From assembly GCA_003402345.1 (NCBI GenBank), contig QFXH01000014.1, positions 1-48,655 on the forward strand: a stretch of 48,655 nucleotides of DNA, read 5' to 3'. Source of the DNA: Candidatus Nitrotoga sp. MKT (GTDB taxonomy: Bacteria; Pseudomonadota; Gammaproteobacteria; Burkholderiales; Gallionellaceae). How positions within the stretch are numbered: position 1 is the stretch's first letter; each line of letters begins with the position of its first letter. Made by a program: the position numbers and the translations under genes. The notes beneath the pieces were generated by a model. It saw only the letters and a program-made list of their open reading frames with translations, had not been told where the DNA came from and did no database searches. Positions 28,783 to 39,200 of this stretch are shown here, piece by piece.

Positions 28783-30771
28783 TTATAACAGCGCAGCTTC
28801 CTTCCTGGGTGGAAAGAAAAATTCGCGGGGGTTGCTCACAAAGCGAGCCGCCAACATTAAAAACAATTCACCAATACGATTGAAGCGAACTTGACGCGCC
28901 TTCATCGCGACGTAAAGCGCTAAGCCGAAGCTCACCGCAAGATTGACTATTCCGATCAGCGCAATACCCAATAGTGAAACCGCTATTAACTGCCAATTCA
29001 CCATGAAATCAAGCGTAACCAGCGCGAAGGCAAAATTGGCTGACGAAAACGTGACGTGACGTATATCAAGGACAGGCAGGCCGAGTATGAAGCCTATCAT
29101 CCCCATGCTACCGAGCATGATGCCGAACGTAAAATTCCCCACTAACGCACCAAGATTGTCACCGATATAAGCCGCGAAGCGATTAAGCCGGTGCTCGCCT
29201 AGCAATTTGCGCAACCAGTGCAGTTGCTTTATACGGGCTGGAATTCGAGTGTAAGCACACTTGTTGTCGTAATAACCAGAGATCAACCCGGCAAAAAAAA
29301 GACACACGCCGGCAACTGCGGCGTGAACCAGGGCCAAGCTATAGAAGGGATTGATATCGTCCAATGTATGCCAGGCTTTCTCCTCCGACATCACCGGTGA
29401 CCCGGCCATGTAGCCTAGTACGGCGATTAGCATGCCGGTTGGAATTGCGAGGATCACATTGCCAAGAATTGAAATCATTTGGGTGCGCCAAACAATGGCG
29501 ATGAGTTGCACTACACCATCAAGCGGTGCCTTCCCTTTACTGTTCAGTGCAGCATTCTGATCAACCGTGGCCGCAATCGTCGCCGCAGTCATTGCGGGTT
29601 GCTTGGTGGCAACCGTAAAATGCATGACGTGTATCAGCATAAACCCAAACGCATAATTCATGCTGAAGAAGAAAGCTTGGGCAAAAGGCGCTAACAGCAT
29701 CTTGCTAATCCCGATTTTGATCAGCGCCATGAATCCAATTATAAAACCCGCCCCCATGGATGAGCGCAACATATTGAAATACTCGCCCCGCGTCGCGGCA
29801 GCATAATGTTCACCGGTTTTCCCTGCATTCTCTGTTACCTGTAAAGCCACCAGATCGGTGACGCGAGTAAATACATCACGCACGCTGTACTTGCGATTTT
29901 CCTCACGCACTAATTCACGCAGCAAAGCCAAACTGCGCATTGTGGTTTCGTTCGGGTCAAGCAATACCAGCAAAGTTTCCAGCCGCTTGATCATCTGATG
30001 CACGCGCTGTAAGTGATACGTAAGGCTGATGCTCGCACCATTTTGTGCAGATTGCTTGCGCACTTTTACCAGCACATCTTCGCATTGCTGTAGCAATACG
30101 GGGATATGCGTATCGTCAGGCAAAGCGGGGGCTCCCCGGAGATGTGCATGATAAGCCCGGTAATATTCACAGACCTCGACGTTCTGCGCCAAAAAAGGGG
30201 ATTCGAAGCGTTCGATATCCGGATAATGACGCACTAGTTCATGCTCAAGCCCCGTGGACGCAATGCGGTAGGACAACATCTGGACTGCATCGAGCATTTC
30301 CTCCTGAATTTTTGCCCATCCGGGATGAGATGGCTCAGCATCAAAATCGATGCATTTCAATAATTCAATCCATACTTCATCAGGAATCTGATCGACCCAT
30401 AGATAATCGGTATGCCTGTGGAACACGAGCCCGAACATATCCTTCAGGTAATCATCGCGTATTTCTTCCGGCAATAAACGAAAAATGATGCGCTTCCAAA
30501 CTGTCGTAAAAAACCCCTCGTTAGATAATATGCCGGTATCGGCATAAAGATGGCTATGGCGACGCTTCTCAAATAGCGCCAACACATACCTCCGCAGGGC
30601 TACAGCATATTCAGGATGCATCCTCAGCAAAGTGATCAAAGCGCGCAAATTTGTCGTAGCCACCCCACCGACATTGGGATTCTTTGGCCGAATGCTGTCG
30701 ACCAGTGCGATCAACAGGGCTGGGTCAGTCTCTTCGGGAGTTGCAAGAATATTTTTAAGTACAGATTCCAT
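28783..30771 (-). CDS. Gcr-type 'site-specific recombinase' membrane protein (SpecificRecomb family)
   Basis: The 662 residues match the family named after the Neisseria Gcr protein. The N-terminal half is soluble and helical (LLIALVDSIRPKNP, LRALITLLRMHPEYAVALRR). The C-terminal half has about five or six membrane helices (for example MISILGNVILAIPTGMLIAV and LVGNFTFGIMLGSMGMIGFI). No serine or tyrosine recombinase catalytic set is visible, so the name is historical and an envelope role is as likely. It is convergent with the SufR-like gene; only the MITE-like element separates them. On the minus strand it follows an AsmA gene after a 391-base gap. Confidence 0.85.
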   Translation of the reverse strand: MESVLKNILATPEETDPALLIALVDSIRPKNPNVGGVATTNLRALITLLRMHPEYAVALRRYVLALFEKRRHSHLYADTGILSNEGFFTTVWKRIIFRLLPEEIRDDYLKDMFGLVFHRHTDYLWVDQIPDEVWIELLKCIDFDAEPSHPGWAKIQEEMLDAVQMLSYRIASTGLEHELVRHYPDIERFESPFLAQNVEVCEYYRAYHAHLRGAPALPDDTHIPVLLQQCEDVLVKVRKQSAQNGASISLTYHLQRVHQMIKRLETLLVLLDPNETTMRSLALLRELVREENRKYSVRDVFTRVTDLVALQVTENAGKTGEHYAAATRGEYFNMLRSSMGAGFIIGFMALIKIGISKMLLAPFAQAFFFSMNYAFGFMLIHVMHFTVATKQPAMTAATIAATVDQNAALNSKGKAPLDGVVQLIAIVWRTQMISILGNVILAIPTGMLIAVLGYMAGSPVMSEEKAWHTLDDINPFYSLALVHAAVAGVCLFFAGLISGYYDNKCAYTRIPARIKQLHWLRKLLGEHRLNRFAAYIGDNLGALVGNFTFGIMLGSMGMIGFILGLPVLDIRHVTFSSANFAFALVTLDFMVNWQLIAVSLLGIALIGIVNLAVSFGLALYVAMKARQVRFNRIGELFLMLAARFVSNPREFFFPPRKEAALL

Positions 30772-31162
30772 TCATTTCGATCCAGGTAAAGGTAGGTAGA
30801 TTGGTGATCAGGCTTCATATTTTTTGGCTAAATATATTCATACCCCATCTATTTGTGATGTCTTAAGAGCCGAAACGCACACCGCGTTTGGACTGATATA
30901 TTGATGCAGTCCACCAAATCATGTTTGGGCTACAACCAACACAACAAATACGATAGTGGCCAAAATATCGCATTGGTTCCACAAGAAAGGGTCAATACAT
31001 TGAAGGTCAAAGGTTTAGCAGGCGCACAGCTATTTTGAATAAGTGCAGATTCGTCAGATAATTTTCTTTCTCAATCTAATCCATTGCACAATTTCTGCTG
31101 CCAGGCAAAGTGTAACGGCCTAGCTAATGGCTGGACTCGTGTTAAGTGACCTATTAGATTTA
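30772..31162. other. Noncoding gap
   Basis: These are 391 bases between the Gcr-type gene and the upstream AsmA gene, both on the minus strand. I see no gene, no strong hairpin and no repeat. The Gcr-type promoter should lie at the left end. Confidence 0.5.
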
Positions 31163-33175
31163 TCAAGGCTTAGCTTCGCGCTTTGATCCAACTGCGGTCT
31201 TATGCGGCGCGGGTTCCTGCGCTTTCTGAATCAGCCGTCCGCAATCACTGTCCAGGCCCGGTCCGGTTTCAATAAGAGGGATCAGAGCAAGCAGCGGATT
31301 AATCACACCGAGCAATATCGCACCAAGGCCGCGCTTGGCAAGGCTGACCTTGTCTAGTTGCACCTCAGGCTTGCCTAAAGTCCCGCGTATATGAATGGGA
31401 CCGCGCAATGAAACCGGGCTTTTATCTTTTGGTTGCGGATTTAACGTCAAATCCAGCGTTTCCTTGCCAAAATCAATCGTACCAGTGCCACGGATATTGG
31501 TGTCCATCGTATCGAGGACCAGCGCATTGACCGCCATCACGCCATTTTTGACGCTGAAATCGGCGACGCCGCAACGGATTTGCGTGGGCTCATCACCCTT
31601 TACCTTGAATCTAAGCCATTCCCACAAATCCAGACCGATTATTTCAACCATCTCGTTACTGATCTCACCCCCTGCAATGACGAGACCGAGCTTGCCGTTT
31701 GAGGTCGCCAGCATATGCGCCACCGAGTTGCCCTCTCCCGTTAAATCGAATGCGCCATTGATCTGGCCGATACTTGACCCGGATAAATCGACTGTCGGAA
31801 ATAACTTGCCAAGCAAAAGTTTTTTTGCTTGCACTTTAGCTTGTGCCCGGATCGGATCCTTCTGCCCATCAAGCGAAACCACGGCAACGAGATCACCGCC
31901 AGCCAAGCCAAAGTTAAGCGGATTAAGCGTCAGAATGGAGTCCTGCAGTTTCAAATGGACAACCAGATCTTCAATGGGCAGTGCTTTGGCCCGATGGATG
32001 GATTTTGCGCGCAGTTTTACGTCTGCATCCATGGTGTTCCAGCGGTCAGTATTGAACGGCTCGTCAGGTAGCACGCGAGCCTTGGCTGAGATTATTGCCG
32101 TCTGGCCAGGCGACGGGGCGGGTTGTTTTGCGGCCTCTGCGAGGCTACCCTGTTTAGCCCCGATCAGTGGGCCTAAATCAGCCAGATCGAGTATCTTGGA
32201 AACAAGTTCGCCTTGCATAAATGGACGTTTACCGCCGGTATTGACCTGTAGTGTGCCGGCAATATCACTCTTGCCTGTCGTGCCTCCAAAATTTTCATAA
32301 CGCCATTTGCGCTCGCTGTGCATCAGGCGGCCCTTGGTCGAATAGGCGGGAGTTTCTGGAAGCACGATGCCAATCAATGGAAAAAGGTCTGCGAGACTAT
32401 CGCCACGCAAAACAAGATTCAGATCGATCGCAGAAATTTTGGTCAAGCCGGTAATCGTTCCCTCGGCCTGTGCGGTCGTATGTCCTATTGTGGCATCGAT
32501 CTTCAACGGGTAGGGCATTGCTTCATCGCGCAGGGCTAGCACCGGCCCGCCCGTACCGTACACCGCGAGTGGGAGTCCTTGGTACTGACCCTTGGCGTTG
32601 AAAACAATGCCCGTTTTAGCCGGGCCATCTTTTTGCCCTTGCGTTGAAATTTCTGACTGAATACTGATCTTTTTCACGGGATCGTCGTAAGAAAATCGCC
32701 CGTCATCAAGTAGTATATGGTCGATATGGATGCGTGAATCCTCGTCTTTCTGATCACGGTCCAGTAACCAGTTCTTCCGGCCGTCTGCGCTCTGTTCCAA
32801 AAAAACTACCGGGCGTTCAAGACGCACTTCAGGCAAAACCACGTTCTTTATTAGCAACTCTGGCAAATCAATTGTGAATTCGACGCCATCAACCGTAACC
32901 ATTTGTTTTTCTTTGGCCCACGGCGGATTGGCAAACGTGATACGTTCAGCGCGAAACGAGGGGTGTGGCCAAGCAAGATGAGCTGACAAATCGCCATTGA
33001 TCACCAATTGGCGACCTGTCTTTTCCGTGGCCATACGCTCTATCGGCCCACGCAACCAATTCCAATTGAAAAACGCGATAATCAGAATGATTAGTAGTGT
33101 TATCACGAGCAAAAACCCGCCGACCCATTTCAATAAAGTGCGCAATACCATGAAAGTCTGTCTATTGGATTCCAT
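31163..33175 (-). CDS. AsmA family protein
   Basis: The start at 33175 (MESNRQTFMVLRTLLKWVGG) has an AGGTG ribosome binding site and gives 670 residues; the open frame extends 31 codons further. One membrane helix (about residues 15-35) is followed by a periplasmic beta-rich region. Typical AsmA segments are GPIERMATEKTGRQLVINGD, SFRAERITFANPPWA and the C-terminal LTLNPQPKDKSPVSLRGPI. It lies 113 bases after the giant glucan synthase on the same strand, so the two may work together in the envelope. It is only distantly similar to the AsmA protein at 24080-26308. Confidence 0.87.
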   Translation of the reverse strand: MESNRQTFMVLRTLLKWVGGFLLVITLLIILIIAFFNWNWLRGPIERMATEKTGRQLVINGDLSAHLAWPHPSFRAERITFANPPWAKEKQMVTVDGVEFTIDLPELLIKNVVLPEVRLERPVVFLEQSADGRKNWLLDRDQKDEDSRIHIDHILLDDGRFSYDDPVKKISIQSEISTQGQKDGPAKTGIVFNAKGQYQGLPLAVYGTGGPVLALRDEAMPYPLKIDATIGHTTAQAEGTITGLTKISAIDLNLVLRGDSLADLFPLIGIVLPETPAYSTKGRLMHSERKWRYENFGGTTGKSDIAGTLQVNTGGKRPFMQGELVSKILDLADLGPLIGAKQGSLAEAAKQPAPSPGQTAIISAKARVLPDEPFNTDRWNTMDADVKLRAKSIHRAKALPIEDLVVHLKLQDSILTLNPLNFGLAGGDLVAVVSLDGQKDPIRAQAKVQAKKLLLGKLFPTVDLSGSSIGQINGAFDLTGEGNSVAHMLATSNGKLGLVIAGGEISNEMVEIIGLDLWEWLRFKVKGDEPTQIRCGVADFSVKNGVMAVNALVLDTMDTNIRGTGTIDFGKETLDLTLNPQPKDKSPVSLRGPIHIRGTLGKPEVQLDKVSLAKRGLGAILLGVINPLLALIPLIETGPGLDSDCGRLIQKAQEPAPHKTAVGSKREAKP

Positions 33176-33288
33176 CAGGCACCTATATAAAAACATTACA
33201 TTTTTAAAAAACTCCAAAAAATATGTAATCAAACATTTTGTGGTACGGGTGAAGTCTGGCGCCCGCATTCATCCAAGCCGCACATGCT

Positions 33289-36200
33289 TTATGTGCGAAC
33301 ATCCCCTAACTGCACCTCAATAGTGTGTGGCTTACCATCATTAACCAGAGTAATGACCAAATCGTGCTGTGCAACGCCGTCGATGGTTGCACTGGGTGCA
33401 TTGTCTGTATCAGCGGTCTGAACGATGGTGATGTGATAATCCGTCTCCCGATAGCGGTAATTCACCGTGAACGTCTTCCAATCTGCGGGGAGGCACGGAG
33501 CGAAACGCAGTTTGTCAACTTCCAGCGTTAAGCCCAGAAGTGTTTCCAGGATCAATCGATAGAGCCAGCCAGCAGAGCCTGTATACCAGGACCATCCGCC
33601 CCGGCCGGTGTGGGGCGAGACAGCATAGACGTCGGCTGCGACAACATACGGTTCTGTTTTGTATACCGCCACCGCCTCTGGTGTTTGCGCATGGTTCACC
33701 GGGTTGATCATCGCCAATAGTTCCCACGCACGCTGGCGATCCCCTAATGTGGCGAACGCCATCGTCGCCCAGATGGCCGCATGGGTATACTGCCCTCCGT
33801 TCTCACGAACACCGGGGACATAACCTTTGATGTAGCCCGGATTCAATGGCGATTGGTCGAAAGGCGGATCGAGCAGTTGAATAATGCCGGCATTCCGTCG
33901 TACCAAATGCTCGCTCACCGCTTCCATGGCTTGCCGTTGACGATTGTCGGCGCCAGCACCGGACAGCACGGACCAGCTTTGCGCAATCGAATCAATCCGG
34001 CATTCAGCGTTAGAGGAAGAACCCAACGGACTGCCATCATCAAAGAATGCACGGAGATACCATTGACCATCCCAGCCGTGCAGCTCAATATTTTGGCGCA
34101 GACGGGCGGCTTCTGTTTTGCAGCGCTCGACAAAAGCCGTATCACCAAACTTTGCAGTGACGTCGGCAAATTTAATGAGCACGTCATATAGGAAAAAGGC
34201 TAGCCAGATACTTTCGCCCCTACCGTGGATACCGACCAGATTCATTCCATCGTTCCAGTCTCCGGCACCCATCAGCGGGAGGCCATGTTCGCCGAATCGC
34301 AAGCCGTGAACGATAGCGCGCACGCAATGCTCGTATAAACTCGCGGCTTGCTCGGAGTGGATAGGCAAGTCGTAATATGAATCTTCGTCAGCGTGGACCA
34401 AACGACCCTCAAGGAATGACACGGATTCATCCAGCACACCCATATCGCCGGTAGCTGTTATGTAACGACACGTTACCAAGGGGAGCCAGAGATAGTCATC
34501 TGAACAACGTGTGCGCACGCCGCGACCCATTGGTGGATGCCACCAATGCTGGACGTCACCTTCAATAAATTGACGCGCTGCACAGCGAAGCAAATGTTGG
34601 CGCACAAGAACCGGTTCAGCATGTATGAGCGCCATTGCATCCTGCAATTGATCACGGAAGCCAAAGGCTCCACCGGACTGATAATAACCGCTGCGGCCCC
34701 ACATACGGCAGGCCAAAATCTGGTATATAAGCCAACCGTTCATCAGTAGGTTAATGGACTGATCGGGTGTTTGCACCTGTACGGCACCGAGTGTACGTTG
34801 CCAGTAATGCTGTACTTTTTCTAATACATTGTGCGCCGCGATCGAACCGCGGAATCGTCGCGCCAGCGTTCGGACATCATCAACATCACGGCCAAGGCCG
34901 AGGCGGAAAACAGTCTCATGCGCCTGACCCGCACCCAGTTCGAAAGATACCCGGAGGGCACCGCAGGGATCCAGCGCTGGACCAACTCGACCCGAGAGTT
35001 CCGCCCACGCCATCGCAGCCGGATTTTTGAGCCCACCGTTACGGCCAATGAACTCGGTTCGATCACCCGTCACGCTACGCGTGGCATCGTCGGTGTCGAA
35101 GAAGGCGATCCGGCCTGCGAAATCGTTGTTATAGGGATTGCGCGCGAATAGTACTCCGCTTTTGGGATCGATCTCGGTGATCACGTGCATGCCAGTTTTC
35201 TCCCGCAGATCGCCCAACACCCATTCGGTGTATCCGGTCACGGAAAGCTGGCGTGGCCGCCCGGAATCATTGCGAACTTTCAGCATCGTGAATTTAACTG
35301 ATGCATCCAATGCAACGAATATCCATAGCTCCGAATGGATGCCGCCCTCGCTATGTTCGAAGACGCTATAACCGAACCCGTGCCGCGTAACGTATGGCGT
35401 TACACCACATTTTGGTAAGGGTGTTGGCGACCAGTAATAGCCGCTCTCTTCGTCGCGGAGATAGAATGCCTCTCCCCCTCCATCACTCACCGGATCATTG
35501 CGCCAAGGTGTCAGGCGGAACTCGTGCGCGTTCTCGCCCCAAGTATAGGCTTGACCACTCTCTGAAATCACCGTTCCAAAGTGGGGGTTAGCCAACACAT
35601 TCGACCACGGCGCAGGGGTCATTTGGCCGAGTCCGGTGGTGATGACATATTCGCGCCCGTCCTCAGTGAACCCGCCGAGACCATTATCAAAGAGCAGCCG
35701 GCGGCGCGGCAACGCAACCATTCGCCTGGAATCAGAGCGACGGATCGGCGCCGACCCAGTGAGCGCGACGGGCAATTCCACAGGGATACGACGGGTGACC
35801 TGGTCCGCCAAGCTGCCGTTGCTATCCACAATGATCGCGCGCGCGACTGTTTGCAGCAATATCCGATCCTCTGGCGCAATTTGCTCGCCACGGTGGATGA
35901 AGATGCCTCCCGGACAATCGAGCATGTGTGCCTCGACACTGCTGGAGACCAGTCCCATTATATGTTCTTGCAGTAATTGCCGATAACCTGAGTGGTCCTC
36001 ATTCCAGATTATCAAATCAACCGCCAAGCCTTTCAAACGCCAGTATGCATGCGCTGCCACCACTTTCCGCACCAATTCAATGTTGGCCGGATCGCCAATC
36101 TGTAACAGCACGATTGGGAGGTCACCGGAAATGGCGTATCCCCATAGGCCCGATTGACCGCGCTGATTATTGCGCAGCACGCTGGTATCGGCGCGCAATG

Positions 36201-39200
36201 AAGCATTGGCAAAGAGCACCGAACCAGCCAGGCGGCAAAATAATTGTGCATCAGCCTCGCTCGCATTGAGTTGCCGCAACATCACAAGGCTATGGGTTCG
36301 CGCCAGATCGAAAACGCGATCTGCCAAGCGAGGATCCTGATATTTATCGATCAGGTTTAATACGGCATGGTGAGAATCACCGACCCCGGTGACGATATCG
36401 ATCGTAGCGCATTCACCGGGGTCAATGGACAAGCGTTGCCGAATCGCCACAATTGGATCTAAAACTGAGCCGGCACTACCCGAAAGTGATGTCGAATCAG
36501 TCATCGCATAGGGAGCAGCAACCGTGTTTCCACGTCCGACAAAACGCATGCGGTCCGTCTCATAAGAGACGGCATCAACGGCCGCACCCTGCACGGTCAT
36601 CAAGTGGAACATCCACGGAGTCTGATCGCCCTGCGAGCGCGGCCGCCGATGACAGAGGATCGCATGCCGCTCAGGCAATATCTCAGTCTGTACAAAAAGA
36701 TTGCCAAAGGCTGGTGCCTGAGCATCGGCTGCTGACGTTGCTAGCACGACTTCGGCATAAGTAGTGATCTCGATAGTTTGACGTGTCCATGCACGGTTAG
36801 TGATGCGGACACGACGCAGCTCAATATCATCTTCCGGCGAAACTGTAATCTCGGTATGCGTATCAAAATCATGGTCACGGCGACGGAACTCTACTCTGCC
36901 TTCCGAAAAAACTACTTCATATCGTTTCGATGGTTTTTGTGTAGGCTGATAGGTTGTTGACCAAAATTCACCGCTAGACACATCGCGCAAATAACAAAAA
37001 CTGCCCCAGTTGTCACATGTCTTGTCTTCGCGCCAGCGAGTAACGGCAATATCCTTCCAGCGGCTGCTTCCTCCGCCCGCATTTGTGACCATGACGTGAT
37101 AGCGGCCATTCGACAGCAATTGAACCTCTGGGCTCGGCGTGTTGGGATTTTTAATTATGCGTATCGGCATCTCGGCGACTCCCTCAGCCGCGCGGATTTC
37201 AGGAAGCTCGGCGGAGCGCAGATGGAAGACCTTAGCCTGAGGAATCCGTTCCTGAAGCAATAACATCGTCGCCTGAAATAGAGGGTCTGATTCAAATCTC
37301 CGCTGCATAGGACGATCCAGCAACAGATATGACAATGAAAGTATGCTCATTCCCAAATGATGGGCCATAAATGAGCGCACCACGGCCCGAGTTTCACCGC
37401 GTCTTAGTCGCGATGACGTGTAGTCAACAGCTTCGTAAAACCCAAATTTGCCGGCAAAACCTTCGGCGGCGAGCTTTTGAAGGTTCGAACACGCAGCCTC
37501 AGGTGCAACCATCAAGGCCATTACCGAGGCATAGGGCGCAATGACAAGGTCATCGCCAAGGCCGCGTTTAAGCCCTAGTCCCGGTACGCCGAATGCCCGA
37601 TACTGATAATTTAAATGGACGTCAACGCCGTTGTACCCTGACTCCGATATACCCCAAGGCACGCCGCGTTGGTTGCCATACTCGATTTGCCGATTAACCG
37701 CTGCCTTGCATGTCTGATCAAGCAGAGTGTTGTCGTAGGTCGGCATCACGAGCAGCGGCATGAGATACTCGAACATCGAGCCGCTCCACGATAATAGAAG
37801 CGGCTTCCCTCCAGTAGTCGTCAACATCCGGCCAAGAGCAAACCAGCTCTCCTGTGGCAATTCGCCTTGGGCAATCGCGACAAAGTTGCATAGCCGGGCC
37901 TCCGAGGCCAGCAGATCATAGTAACTGGCATCTAATCGGCGCTCACCCACGTTATATCCGATTGAAAGTAAACGTCTTGCGTGGTTGTACAGAAATCCAT
38001 ATTCCATCTGCGCAAACTCGCACGATTTTCGCGCAAGATATTCGAGTGTTTTTAACTGCTCCCGTGCGCGGACGTGGCCTTCACTCGCGAGTTGGCGTAA
38101 CGATGGAATTTTTGCGGTAATGGCCGAATCGCTCATCTCGGACGGGGTATTCGGTAGCAGCAGCGGAGCCTGGAAAACCAGGTCATCGAGCGCGCCTTCG
38201 CATTGCCTGACTAACGCCTGCGCCCATTCGGCAGCTTCATGCAGAGAGGGATTTACTGCATTTTTTTCGATCTGATTGACCACTTCATTGGCGTAAGTGA
38301 GCAAGCCCTCCAGATATGCTCGAATACCCACTAACGTAAGGGGGTGAGCCATAGCCGCAGCTTTGAGCGTTTTTTCGAATTGCGCCATTGGAATAGTAGC
38401 GGCGCCACTGGCCGTCTCAGCGACAATCCGCAGTGTGTCGCCCAACGCAGAGAACAATCGCCTTCCAACAATCGGAGCATCGGGGATCTCCAGCAATGCC
38501 GCGCGCAATGTCAGTAAATGGGCCGCCAGATTCCCGCTGTCCACAGTAGAAACATAGCGCGACAAGGGTTTTAGCGACTGGGTGTCATACCAGTTATAGA
38601 AATGTCCCCGATGCCGCTCCATTACATCCATACTTTGCAAAGTATTTGCCGTGCGCTCAATAAGTTGGCCATATCCGATGTAGCCAAAATCGTAGGCGGT
38701 TACATTAGCAAGCAGCGCCAAACCAATGTTAGTCGGTGAAGTGCGATGCGCGATTGTCGCAACGGGGTGTTCCTGAAAGTTGTCCGGCGGAAGCCAATTG
38801 TCTTCCTTCCCGACAAAAGTCTCGAAAAATCCCCACGTCCGACGTGTAACCTGACGCAAAAAAAGAATTTGATCGACTTTTAACTCTGCGTTTCGACGCT
38901 CCAGCGGTCGACTTATCCACCAAGTGATTGCCGGGGACGCCGCCCATAGCAACAACACGGGAAGCGCAACGATCAGCGCGGCTGGCATTTTGATCGCCAA
39001 GGTAACCATTATCATGACCGCGATAGCGGGTGCGATCCACATCGACCGGTAGGATGCACGAAGGCTCGTGTAGCCGGAAGGTGAAATTACTTGGTTGGGC
39101 TCACGTTCGATTTCGCGCGACGGCTTCCATTCGAGAAGTCGCCGATGAGTGACCGACATCCGCACGATCGTGCGTACGATCGCGTCAAGGCTGAAATAGA

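Noticed and set aside
31395-32300. 301-codon plus-strand frame opposite the AsmA gene
   Set aside because: It is the antisense shadow of a clear AsmA protein, and its Ser/Pro-rich composition is typical of shadows.
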